Under the pieces are notes generated by a model. That model made no database searches, had not been told where the DNA came from, and saw only the letters and a program-made list of their open reading frames with translations. The position numbers were made by a program, and so were the translations under genes. A stretch of 64,000 bases of DNA. It comes from Burkholderia arboris. GTDB lineage: Bacteria; Pseudomonadota; Gammaproteobacteria; Burkholderiales; Burkholderiaceae. Shown piece by piece: positions 56,063 through 64,000 of the stretch (its first letter is position 1; every line of letters starts with the position of its first letter). Location of the stretch: positions 1 to 64,000 of the forward strand of contig NZ_CABVPX010000025.1 in the NCBI RefSeq assembly GCF_902499125.1, read 5' to 3'.

Positions 56063-57040
56063 TCAGGGCTTGAGGATCACGCGCTCGCGCGCGCCGGCCA
56101 GCACCGCGCGGTAGGCGTCGCGCGCGCGCTCGAGCGGGTACACGTAGTCGTCGCCGATCGGGAACGGACGCAGCGTGCCGTTGCCGAAGCCGGGCGCGAG
56201 CGTGTCGAGGATCTGCGCGACCGCGTCGCCGCCGAGCTGCAGCGAATCGATCCCCACGAACGTATGCTGGCCGCGATAGAACGCGAAGATGTCGAACGGT
56301 ACGCTGCGCTCGATCGTCGAGATGAAGATCTGCCGCGCGCCGATCGCCATCGATGCGTTCGCGGCTTCGAAATACGGGCTGCCGACCGTGTTGTAGACGA
56401 TGTCCGCGCCGTGGCCGCCGGTGGCCGCGCGTACCGCGTCGGCCACCTGTTCCTTCGACGCGTCGATCATATGCACGTCGCCCGACGCGTGGCCGCGATA
56501 GCCGCCGGCACTGCGCTCGACGCCGATCACGGTCGCGCCGCGCGCGCTCGCGAGCTGGATCGCGGCCTGGCCGACCTTGCCGTTCGCGCCGAACACGAGC
56601 ACGACGTCGCCGGCCGCCGGCATGCCGGCGCGGCGCAGGCCCTCGTACGCGGTGACGAACGGCACGCCCACGCCGGCCGCTTCGTCGAGCGTCAGCACGG
56701 CCGGCTTGCGGCGCACGTGTGCGGCATCCAGCACGAGCCATTGCGCGTGCGAGCCGTCCCGCCCGACGCCGAGATCGCCGCCCGAACCCCACACCGGCGC
56801 GCCGATCCAGCCGTCCGGGCCGCTGCGCACGATGCCGGCCCAATCGCGCCCGGGCGTACGCGGCCACACCGCGTGCGGCATGCGGCCGAGCGCGGCCTTC
56901 ACGTCGCTCGGGTTCACGCCGGCCGCGCGCACCTCGATCAGCATCTGGCCGCCGGCCGGTACGGGCGTGTCGATTTCCCGGACCCGGGCGTCGAGCGACT
57001 CGATGTCGGCGGCGGGGGTGTCGAAGCGGATGCTGCGCAT
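56063..57040 (-). CDS. MDR-family NADPH:quinone oxidoreductase-like enzyme
   Basis: Zinc-independent medium-chain dehydrogenase of 325 residues. GroES-like N domain (QMLIEVRAAGVNPSDVKAA), nucleotide-binding motif VLVFGANGKVGQAAIQLA and a C-terminal half typical of quinone oxidoreductases. ATG at 57040 begins MRSIRFDTP; the frame runs on upstream into the divergent LysR region. Likely controlled by the adjacent divergent LysR regulator. Confidence 0.88.
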   Translation of the reverse strand: MRSIRFDTPAADIESLDARVREIDTPVPAGGQMLIEVRAAGVNPSDVKAALGRMPHAVWPRTPGRDWAGIVRSGPDGWIGAPVWGSGGDLGVGRDGSHAQWLVLDAAHVRRKPAVLTLDEAAGVGVPFVTAYEGLRRAGMPAAGDVVLVFGANGKVGQAAIQLASARGATVIGVERSAGGYRGHASGDVHMIDASKEQVADAVRAATGGHGADIVYNTVGSPYFEAANASMAIGARQIFISTIERSVPFDIFAFYRGQHTFVGIDSLQLGGDAVAQILDTLAPGFGNGTLRPFPIGDDYVYPLERARDAYRAVLAGARERVILKP

Positions 57041-57201
57041 GATGATCTCCGTGACGGATGGCTGCCGCGCGGCCCGGCAGGCCGGCGCGTGCGGCGGATG
57101 AAAACGATGCATGCAGTCTAGTAGGCCCGGTTTGACGCGGAAACGTGCAAAGGCGGATGATTGTTTTGCGTTTTCCGCATAGCCCAAACCGAAGGTCACG
57201 A

Positions 57202-58122
57202 ATGGACGACTTCCTTTCCCCGCACCTGGCGCTGTTCGTCGACGTGGTCGACCAGCAGAGTTTCTCGGCGGCGGCGCGCCGGCTCGGCGTCGCCGCGTCG
57301 TCGGTCACGCGGCGCATCGATCGCCTCGAAGCGCAGCTCGGCATCCGCCTCCTGCATCGCACCACGCACGCGCTGCGGCCGACCGAGGCCGGGCAGCTGC
57401 TGTACGGGCGCGCGACGCGCATGCTGGCCGAACTGCGCGGCCTGCAGGAGGATCTGCACAGCCAGCACGACGAGCCGGGCGGGCTGCTGCGCGTCGACTG
57501 CCCGGCGCCGTTCGGCCGGCGGCACCTGATGGCCGCGCTGGCCGCGTTCATGCAGCGTCATCCGGCGCTGCAGGTCGACCTGGTGCTGACCGACAGCATG
57601 GTCGACCTGCAGGGCGCGCGGCTCGGCTCCGACGTTGACCTCGCGGTGCGCATCGGCCCGCTCGAGGACACGCGCTTCGTCGCGACGACGCTGGCGCCGC
57701 AACGGCGCGTGCTGTGCGCGAGCGGTGCGTACCTCGCGCGGCGCGGTGCGCCCGAATCGCCGGACGCGCTCGCCGGTCACGACTGTCTCGCATGGCATGG
57801 CACGCCGCCGCCGGGCGCGTGGCGCTTCGGCGAGCGTCGCCACGTGCCCGTGCAGCCGCGGTTTCGCAGCAATCACTCGGAGGCGTTGCTCGAAGCGGCG
57901 ATCGACGGGCTCGGACTCGCGCACCTGCCGACCTGGCTCGCCGGGGACGCGCTGCGCGACGGACGGTTGCATGCGGTGCTGCCGCAGTACGCGGCGGCGC
58001 CCGAAACGGCGACGATCCACGTGTTGCGCCAGCAGGCGCGCGGCAGTGCGCGCACCTCGCGGCTCGTCGCGTTCCTCGCCACGTGGTTCGCGCAGCCGGC
58101 GTGGGACGCCGCGTGGGCGTGA
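57202..58122 (+). CDS. LysR-family transcriptional regulator
   Basis: Protein of 306 residues. N-terminal winged helix-turn-helix (LFVDVVDQQSFSAAARRLGV, SSVTRRIDRLEAQLGIRLLH) and C-terminal effector domain of the CrgA/DsdC-like type. It is divergent from the oxidoreductase gene with 161 bases between them, the classic arrangement for LysR control of a neighbour. The inducer is unknown. Confidence 0.92.
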   Translation: MDDFLSPHLALFVDVVDQQSFSAAARRLGVAASSVTRRIDRLEAQLGIRLLHRTTHALRPTEAGQLLYGRATRMLAELRGLQEDLHSQHDEPGGLLRVDCPAPFGRRHLMAALAAFMQRHPALQVDLVLTDSMVDLQGARLGSDVDLAVRIGPLEDTRFVATTLAPQRRVLCASGAYLARRGAPESPDALAGHDCLAWHGTPPPGAWRFGERRHVPVQPRFRSNHSEALLEAAIDGLGLAHLPTWLAGDALRDGRLHAVLPQYAAAPETATIHVLRQQARGSARTSRLVAFLATWFAQPAWDAAWA

Positions 58123-58143
58123 CGGCGAGCGGGCGCCGCGCGG

Positions 58144-58173
58144 AAATAAAAAAGGGCCTCGCATGCGAGGCCC
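58144..58173 (-). terminator. Intrinsic terminator of the aminopeptidase gene
   Basis: A perfect 20-base palindrome (58154-58173) preceded on the plus strand by AAATAAAAAA, which reads as a T run on the minus strand. It fits the end of the minus-strand M1 peptidase transcript; on the plus strand it lacks a T run. Confidence 0.8.
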
Positions 58174-58243
58174 GTCAAAGGTCGGAGAAGCCGGTACGCC
58201 GGCCGGCGCCGCGGGCTGCGCGGCACCGGCCGGAGGCGCACCG

Positions 58244-60412
58244 TTACTGCGTCACTACCTTGCGCGGCTTGAAGACGCCCTGATAGTGCAGTGCCGGGCG
58301 TTCCTTCGTCGTCAGCTCGACGCCGCCGAAGGTCGGCGTCTGGCGCAGCTTCATCGCGGCCGGCGAAGCGACCGAGCCGATCGACGTCGAGCGCGAGGCC
58401 GGCGCGAGGTTGTTCGCGACGAGCAGCGCGGCTTCGCTCTTCAGGTTCGACAGCAGCACCGGATCGGTCGAGCCGTTGACCTGCGTGAGCAGCCCGCTCC
58501 AGGCCGCGTCGCTGTAGTTCACGACGTAGTAGTCGAGACCGCTCGGGTCGGCGACCACGCCCGTGCAGCCGTCGATCCGCGTCTGCGTCTGCGTGTCCTT
58601 CAGCGCGAGCGTCGTGCGTTTCGCGAGACCCTGGCCGTACGCGAGCGTGATCGGCACCGTCCACTGCACGCCCGGATACGCGTTCTTGTTCGGGAACGGC
58701 TGCTGTTTCAGCGTGATGACCGTCTGGTTCTTCGTCAGGTCGCACTGCGTATCGAGCGAGATCAGCGGCACGCCGGTCTGGCGCACGAAGCTGTCGCCGA
58801 TCGGGCCGATCGCCTGGCCGCTTTCCTTCGACAGGGCATCCCACAGGCGCTTCGGCGTACCGTTGCCGAACGAGTAGTCGACCAGGTACTGCTGCAGGCC
58901 CTTGCGCAGCGTCTGCTCGCCGAGATAGTTCTCGAGCGTCTTCAGCACGTGGCCGCCCTTGTCGTACGTGAACGCGCTGGCGCTCAGCACGAAGTCGTTC
59001 GACGCCCAGCCGTTGAAGTTCGGCGCGACCGGGAACGCGTTCGGACCGATGTCACGATTGATCACGCGGTACTTGTTCTTCACCTGGTCGAGCCAGCTGA
59101 ACTCGTTGGGGAAGAACTGGATCGTCGTCTTCGTCTCGAAGAACGTCGCGAACGACTCGTTGAGCCACACGTTGTCCCACCAGTCGGCCGTGACGAGATC
59201 GCCGAACCACTGGTGCGCGACTTCGTGCGTCAGCACCTCGTTGCCGTAGTGCGACATCGGCTGGCCCGGCTGCGGGAGGATGTCGTCGGCGAACTCGAGA
59301 ATCGATCCCCAGTTCTCCATCCCGCCGAAGTTCAGGTCCTTCTGATCCTTGAACGCGTCGTTCGCGGCCACCGTGTCGAACTTCGTCAGCGGCAGCGCGA
59401 TGCCCGTGTAGCGGTAGTAGAAGTCGAGGGCCTGCTTGGTGCGGTCCATCGCCGGCTTCGCCCAGTCGCTCATGCCCGGCGGCGTGAACACGCGCAGGTG
59501 CAGGCCGCCCTTGCCGCCCGGCAGCGGGCTCGTGAAGTCGTCCTCGTAGGTGTCGAACAGGCCGCCGCCGAAGAACAGCAGGTACGACGGCATCGGCGGT
59601 GTCTTGTCGAACTGCACGAGCTTGTAGCCGCCGCCGACGTTGGTCGACGGCTTCTCGGCCGCGTTCGACACGACACGCCAGCTCTGCGGCACTTCGGCCG
59701 TCACTTCATAGGTCGGGCGGAAGGCCGGCTCGTCCCAGCCGGGGAACCACTGGCGCGACAGGTTGGTTTCGCCCTGGGTCAGGATCGCGCCGCTCGTCTT
59801 GCCGTCGGTGCCTTTCAGGTCGACGCGGAAGATGCCTTCCGCGGCCGAGCAGCCCGGATACGGATCGTCGCCGCAGCTGCCGCCCGTCTTCGCGACCGGA
59901 TCGTCATACGACTTGAAGTTGATGATGCCCGACCACTCCATGTGCAGCGAATAGTTACCCGGCGAGATCGTGCCGCTCACGGGGCGCAGCTGATAGAAGT
60001 CGCCCTTGTCCTGCGGGGTCGCGATCAGCTGGATGTTGCCCGGCTGCAGCGTGATGCGGCCGTTCGTGAACTTGATCCGGTGGCCGGCGATCACGATGTT
60101 GTTGACCGGCTTCAGCACCTTGATTTCGACATCGGCGCGGCCGTCGAACGCGTTCAGCGCTTCGTTCGGGCGGAACCACAGCCGGTAGTTCACGGGCACC
60201 ACGGTGTCCGGCAACTCGACAGGCGACACGCTCTTGTCGACGTTGGACGCGCTCGGCGGCGCGGTGACGGCGGGCGACGAGCCCGTATGCGGCGCGCCGG
60301 CGGAGCTGAGCGCGGAAGCGGAGCCTGCACCGCCGTCGTCGCCGCCGCACCCGGCGAGTGCCAGTGCGGCGACGAGCGGCAGATAACGCATCTTGCGAAT
60401 ATGAATCGACAT
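58244..60412 (-). CDS. Lipoprotein M1-family aminopeptidase
   Basis: Zinc aminopeptidase of 722 residues. It has a lipoprotein signal with lipobox LAGC (Cys22) and a Gly/Ser/Ala-rich linker, so it is an envelope form rather than cytoplasmic PepN. Exopeptidase motif GGMENWGS, zinc motif HEVAH (396-400) with third ligand Glu419 (LNESF). Natural substrates are unknown; it may process peptides in the periplasm or at the cell surface. Confidence 0.9.
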   Translation of the reverse strand: MSIHIRKMRYLPLVAALALAGCGGDDGGAGSASALSSAGAPHTGSSPAVTAPPSASNVDKSVSPVELPDTVVPVNYRLWFRPNEALNAFDGRADVEIKVLKPVNNIVIAGHRIKFTNGRITLQPGNIQLIATPQDKGDFYQLRPVSGTISPGNYSLHMEWSGIINFKSYDDPVAKTGGSCGDDPYPGCSAAEGIFRVDLKGTDGKTSGAILTQGETNLSRQWFPGWDEPAFRPTYEVTAEVPQSWRVVSNAAEKPSTNVGGGYKLVQFDKTPPMPSYLLFFGGGLFDTYEDDFTSPLPGGKGGLHLRVFTPPGMSDWAKPAMDRTKQALDFYYRYTGIALPLTKFDTVAANDAFKDQKDLNFGGMENWGSILEFADDILPQPGQPMSHYGNEVLTHEVAHQWFGDLVTADWWDNVWLNESFATFFETKTTIQFFPNEFSWLDQVKNKYRVINRDIGPNAFPVAPNFNGWASNDFVLSASAFTYDKGGHVLKTLENYLGEQTLRKGLQQYLVDYSFGNGTPKRLWDALSKESGQAIGPIGDSFVRQTGVPLISLDTQCDLTKNQTVITLKQQPFPNKNAYPGVQWTVPITLAYGQGLAKRTTLALKDTQTQTRIDGCTGVVADPSGLDYYVVNYSDAAWSGLLTQVNGSTDPVLLSNLKSEAALLVANNLAPASRSTSIGSVASPAAMKLRQTPTFGGVELTTKERPALHYQGVFKPRKVVTQ

Positions 60413-61053
60413 GACTGAAACCTCGATTGTAGAAAGAATCGTTCAGTGCTGCGAAAACGCCGGCAAAAGCAATCCCCTCGCCGTTAATCGACGGCGAAAA
60501 AATGGCAATGACGGATTATTCGAAAAGACGGTAGCCGACTACGTGAAGGTAATCATGGTTTACTGCCCCCTCTGGATTTCCGGATATTGGTTAACTTGCC
60601 GGTTCAAAATGGCCGGGCGCGTGTTGTACTGAATTGATTTCGCGCGCACGACACCGGGCCGCACGCCCGGCGCGGGCGCGCGATCCCTTTGAACCGACGA
60701 CCTACGGGGCTGGCCGGGCCAGTCCGCAGGACGGAAGGAAGGCGTGTCGCCGTTCCGTAAATTCGCCGTCATGCGGCTTCAAGGTTTGTCGGCTTGCTCC
60801 AAGGATGCGTAAATATACTTGATGGTTTTGGGTAAAGGAAACGAAAAATTTAGAAAGAGCATCTATCGAATTCTCCGTGCTTCATTGAATGCTGGAAGTC
60901 ATTAATTCGCTTTCCGTTTAGCTGGCGATTTCGTAGTTTTAATCTATTAACGATCTGGCGTCGCGGCGAAAACTACGAAATCCGGCGTGAGGCGGCGTGC
61001 TCGGTACAATGCCTCGACGACCCGCTCACCGATCGCCGCGAGGAGGCCTTCCC
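60413..61053. other. Gene-poor, partly AT-rich intergenic region
   Basis: About 640 bases. The frame at 60411-60632 is short and overlaps the 5' end of the aminopeptidase gene on the other strand, so I do not call it. From about 60790 to 60985 the sequence is much more AT-rich than the rest of the window, and it contains a perfect 14-base inverted repeat. Possible horizontally acquired remnant or regulatory region. Confidence 0.5.
60927..60982. repeat. Perfect 14-base inverted repeat in the AT-rich gap
   Basis: Arms 60927-60940 and 60969-60982 match 14 of 14 with a 28-base spacer, ending 71 bases before the LEA14-like gene. It may be a paired regulator-binding site or a remnant of an element end. 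Confidence 0.55.
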
Positions 61054-61548
61054 ATGCCACGTGCCCTGTTCCGTATCGCGCTGCTGCGCGCCATGCCGCT
61101 GCTGTTCACCGCCGTGTTCCTGCTCGGCGGTTGCGCGGGGCTGACGCGCGCGCCGTTGAGCGTGACGGTCGTCGGGCTCGACCCGCTCGTCGGGCAGGGG
61201 CTCGAGATGCGTTTCAGCCTGAAGTTGCGCGTGCAGAATCCGAACGATGCCCCGATCGACTATGACGGCATTTCGGTCGCGCTCGACCTGAACGGCACGC
61301 CGTTCGCGAGTGGCGTCAGCGATCGCACGGGCACCGTGCCGCGTTTCGGCGAGGCCGTGCTCGACGTGCCCGTTTCGGTATCGGCTTTCGCCGCCGCGCG
61401 GCAGGCGTGGAACCTGCCCGGCGCGGCCGCGAACGGCGAGCTGCCGTATGCGCTGCGCGGCCGGCTCGCCGGCGGCGTGCTCGGTACCGTGCACTTCAAC
61501 GACGCGGGCACGCTGCGTCTGCCGGCGATGCCGGGGTGGGGCGGGTAG
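61054..61548 (+). CDS. LEA14-like (WHy domain) lipoprotein
   Basis: Lipoprotein of 164 residues, lipobox LLGGC with Cys27, then a single WHy/LEA14 beta domain (LSVTVVGLDPLVGQGLEMRF, LRVQNPNDAPIDYDGISVAL, VPVSVSAFAA). Such proteins are thought to be water-stress or envelope proteins; function unproven. ATG at 61054 follows AGGAGG. Confidence 0.85.
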   Translation: MPRALFRIALLRAMPLLFTAVFLLGGCAGLTRAPLSVTVVGLDPLVGQGLEMRFSLKLRVQNPNDAPIDYDGISVALDLNGTPFASGVSDRTGTVPRFGEAVLDVPVSVSAFAAARQAWNLPGAAANGELPYALRGRLAGGVLGTVHFNDAGTLRLPAMPGWGG

Positions 61549-61701
61549 TTCGTGCGGTCGCGTTCAACATCGGCCAAATATTGCCGAAAATTGACTAATT
61601 GACGATCTTCAACGTTCATTCTGATGCGATCTCGATTTTTGCCGACGATGCCCATAGACTGGCCGGTGTCCGAGGGCCGGACATTCTTCCAGGAGAAAAC
61701 C

Positions 61702-62034
61702 ATGGCGGCAAAATTCGAGATCAAGCAAGCCACGAACGGTCAGTACTACTTCCACCTGAAGTCGGCGAACGGCGAGATCATCCTCGCGAGCGAGCGGTAC
61801 CAGGAGAAAAGCGGCGCGAGAAACGGGATCGCGTCCGTGCGTGAAAATGCACCGCTGGACCATCGCTACGAGCGCAAGCTCGCCCACAACGGTGAGCCGA
61901 TGTTCAACCTGAAGTCCGCGAATCACCAGGTCATCGGTACCAGTGAAACCTACTCGAGCGTGCAAGCACGCGAGAACGGCATTGCGGCCGTCAAGCGCGA
62001 TGCGCCCGTTGCGGAAGCGTTCGATCTGGCCTGA
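61702..62034 (+). CDS. YegP-family (DUF1508) protein
   Basis: Protein of 110 residues built of two DUF1508 repeats: FEIKQATNGQYYFHLKSANG with ILASERYQ, and again RKLAHNGEPMFNLKSANHQV with IGTSETYSS. Each repeat ends in an ARNGI/ARENGI segment. The function is unknown; homologs form symmetrical beta dimers. ATG at 61702 follows AGGAGA. Confidence 0.88.
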   Translation: MAAKFEIKQATNGQYYFHLKSANGEIILASERYQEKSGARNGIASVRENAPLDHRYERKLAHNGEPMFNLKSANHQVIGTSETYSSVQARENGIAAVKRDAPVAEAFDLA

Positions 62035-62170
62035 TCGCCGGTTGCGCCGCGACGGGCGCCTTCGGGCCCGCGTCGCGGCGCCTGTTTTGCCGGGTCGGGC
62101 AAAGCGCGGTATGGTGTGGTCCGCGCGGTGAATTCCCGCCGCCGTTGAAGCCAACCGTAACCGAGTTCGC

Positions 62171-63310
62171 GTGACCGATTTCCCCGTTTTCCACTGGGCC
62201 GACGCCGACGGCGCCGATCATGCCGTGCGCTGGCGCTCCGAAGCCGGCGTGCAACCGCCGAAGCGTGCGGTGCCCGCCGACGACCGCCTCACGGCCGACG
62301 TGGCCTACCGCCTTGCATGCGAGGGCACCGCGCTCGTCTGGCAGGGCGATTTCCAGAATGCGCGCCAGCTCGTGCAGGCGATGGCGCGCCGTGTCGAACG
62401 CAAGCCGAAGAAGGCGAAAACCGCGGCCGGCGTCGATGCATTCAACCTGCATCGCCTCGCGCAGTCGCAGCGCGCCCGTACGCTCGGCATGCTGCTGATC
62501 CCGCTCGACGCCGATTACACGATCCCGCTGCGCCGCGCGCCCGACGTGCGCGCCGCCTGCGAGGAAGCGTACGGGCCCGGCGGCGCGCCGTCGGTCGTGT
62601 CGCTGCGCGAACTGCTCGGCCTCGTCGGCGCGCATGAGTGGCGCAAGAAGGGGGTGCCGATCCCGGCGCTCGGCGGTGCACCGATTCACCCGCACTACGG
62701 CGTGTTCTCGCCGGTGCGCGGCGAATACGTCGAGCTCGTGGCGCGTGCCCCGCTGCCGGCGACGTCGCTCGCGTTCGACATCGGTACCGGCACGGGCGTG
62801 CTGGCGGCCGTGCTCGCATCGCGCGGCGTCGCGCGCATCGTCGCAACCGACCAGGATCCGCGCGCGCTGGCCTGCGCGCGCGAGAACGTCGCGCGGCTCG
62901 GTCATGCCGGCCAGGTCGACGTCGTCGAGGCCGATCTCTTTCCGGCCGGCCGTGCGCCGCTCGTGGTCTGCAACCCGCCTTGGGTGCCGGCCCGGCCGAG
63001 CGCGCCGATCGAATACGCGGTCTACGACCCCGACAGCCGCATGCTGCGCGGCTTCCTCGCGGGGCTCGCCGCGCACCTCGAGCCGGGCGGCGAAGGCTGG
63101 CTGATCCTGTCCGATTTCGCCGAACATCTCGGCCTGCGGCCGCGCGACACGCTGCTGCAATGGATCGACGAAGCGGGCCTCGTCGTGCTCGGCCGCGACG
63201 ACATCCGTCCCGCGCACCCGAAATCGACGGACGCCGACGATCCGCTGCACGCGGCGCGCCAGGCCGAGGTCACGTCGCTGTGGCGGCTCGGCGCGCGAGT
63301 CCGAGCCTGA
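62171..63310 (+). CDS. Class I SAM-dependent methyltransferase (HemK/RsmC-like)
   Basis: Protein of 379 residues. After an N-terminal domain of about 200 residues, the SAM motif FDIGTGTGVLAAVL and the NPPW motif (LVVCNPPWVPARP) indicate an amino-methyltransferase acting on a side-chain or base nitrogen. Target unknown. Start is GTG at 62171. It precedes another methyltransferase gene by 89 bases on the same strand. Confidence 0.85.
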   Translation: MTDFPVFHWADADGADHAVRWRSEAGVQPPKRAVPADDRLTADVAYRLACEGTALVWQGDFQNARQLVQAMARRVERKPKKAKTAAGVDAFNLHRLAQSQRARTLGMLLIPLDADYTIPLRRAPDVRAACEEAYGPGGAPSVVSLRELLGLVGAHEWRKKGVPIPALGGAPIHPHYGVFSPVRGEYVELVARAPLPATSLAFDIGTGTGVLAAVLASRGVARIVATDQDPRALACARENVARLGHAGQVDVVEADLFPAGRAPLVVCNPPWVPARPSAPIEYAVYDPDSRMLRGFLAGLAAHLEPGGEGWLILSDFAEHLGLRPRDTLLQWIDEAGLVVLGRDDIRPAHPKSTDADDPLHAARQAEVTSLWRLGARVRA

Positions 63311-63399
63311 CCGCGCATTTTCGGTAAACTGTCGCCATTCCTCACGAATTCCCGCCGCCGGGCCGTGGTCGACCGACCGTGGCCCGGCGCCGCATCACG

Positions 63400-64000
63400 A
63401 TGTCGAACCAGACCCACGAAATCCGCCCGGAGCAGTCCGTCGAACTGCTGAAGGAACTGCACATCCTGACCCGCGACGGCAAGCTGAACCAGGACAGCCG
63501 CCGCAAGCTGAAGCAGGTCTATCACCTGTTCCAGTTCATCGAGCCGCTGCTCGCCGGCGTGCAGGCCGAAAAAAGCAACGTGACGCTCGTCGATCACGGT
63601 GCCGGCAAGTCGTATCTCGGCTTCATCCTGTACGACCTGTTCTTCAAGCAGCAGCCGGGGCACGGCACGCCGGCGTTCGCGTCGCACGTGTACGGGATCG
63701 AGACGCGCGAGGCGCTCGTCACGCGCTCGATCGAGCTGGCCGCGCGGCTCGGGTTCGACGGCATGTCGTTCCTGAACCTGTCGGTCGCCGATTCGATCAC
63801 GTCGCCGCAGCTACCCGAAACCGTCGATGTCGTCACCGCGCTGCATGCCTGCGACACGGCGACCGACGACGCGATCCGCTTCGCGCTCGCGAAGCGCGCG
63901 CAGCACATCGTGCTGGTGCCGTGCTGCCAGGCGGAAGTCGCAGGCGTGCTGCGCAAGAACAAGGGCAAGTCGCTCGCGAATGCGCTGACCGAGGTGTGGC
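63400..64000 (+). CDS. SAM-dependent methyltransferase (3' end cut by window edge)
   Basis: Open to the window end with 200 residues visible. SAM site VDHGAGKSYLGFILYDLFF, and later VLVPCCQAEVA, a Pro-Cys-Cys motif found in a family related to the eukaryotic METTL25/GSTCD methyltransferases. The ATG at 63400 begins MSNQTHEIRPEQSVELL. The target is unknown. Confidence 0.75.
   Translation, partial: MSNQTHEIRPEQSVELLKELHILTRDGKLNQDSRRKLKQVYHLFQFIEPLLAGVQAEKSNVTLVDHGAGKSYLGFILYDLFFKQQPGHGTPAFASHVYGIETREALVTRSIELAARLGFDGMSFLNLSVADSITSPQLPETVDVVTALHACDTATDDAIRFALAKRAQHIVLVPCCQAEVAGVLRKNKGKSLANALTEVW

Noticed and set aside
58154-58173. Palindrome as terminator of the LysR gene
   Set aside because: On the plus strand it is followed by GTCAAAG, not a T run; polarity fits the minus-strand aminopeptidase instead.
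57635-60418. Open frame of 927 residues opposite the M1 aminopeptidase
   Set aside because: Shadow of the aminopeptidase and LysR genes; Arg/Val-rich without domains.
60411-60632. Small plus-strand frame in the gap after the aminopeptidase start
   Set aside because: Weak start, overlaps the start of the divergent gene and has no protein-like conservation pattern that I can recognise.

Overview
The window is a high-GC, densely coding stretch of a Burkholderia chromosome, most like the main chromosome of a Burkholderia cepacia complex species. This rests on gene order and protein character: an mla operon containing mlaA, an ibaG-murA-his operon running into tatABC, petABC-sspA-sspB, and a complete type VI secretion (T6SS) cluster. 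No replication origin, insertion sequence, integrase, CRISPR array or rRNA is visible.

Layout. 1-946: end of thiE. 1031-5175: phospholipid-transport operon mlaF-E-D-A-C-B. 5368-7046: an ABC-2 type exporter. 7103-19310: one long plus-strand run of ibaG, murA, hisG-D-C-B, marC, hisH, hisA-F-I-E, a small membrane protein, a HIT protein and tatA-B-C. It is interrupted between hisH and hisA by a 287-base element made of nested inverted repeats, and between hisA and hisF by two strong hairpins. 19512-20717: a minus-strand DegS/DegQ-like protease. 20739-25782: a NIF3 protein, the cytochrome bc1 genes petA-B-C (behind a 34-base dyad), sspA and sspB. 25802-25877: tRNA-Thr(UGU) with a strong terminator.

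25980-32433 looks accessory. It holds a LytS/LytTR-type two-component pair, a membrane protein, a small orphan, an amino-acid binding protein, and then five small same-strand genes (30296-32433) that resemble bacterial immunity proteins (Imm10-, DUF7716-, DUF4265-, Imm1- and Imm33-like) with no toxin gene beside them. They end at a bidirectional terminator shared with the T6SS locus.

32515-54629 is the T6SS. tssJ-K-L run on the minus strand. A TPR lipoprotein followed by tssB-C-hcp-tssE-F-G-clpV-tssA runs on the plus strand. tssM-tagF-ompA and an M15 peptidase (TagX-like) run on the minus strand, and an uncharacterised Ala-rich, four-cysteine membrane protein follows on the plus strand. VgrG, PAAR, effectors, Fha, PpkA and PppA are not present here.

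54836-64000 is a mixed segment: a CorA/ZntB-type transporter, a short XapX protein, a divergent oxidoreductase/LysR pair, a lipoprotein M1 aminopeptidase, a 640-base gene-poor and partly AT-rich gap, a LEA14-like lipoprotein, a YegP-like protein and two methyltransferases (the last cut by the window end). The strongest candidates for something new are the nested-palindrome element inside the his operon and the immunity-gene array beside the T6SS.
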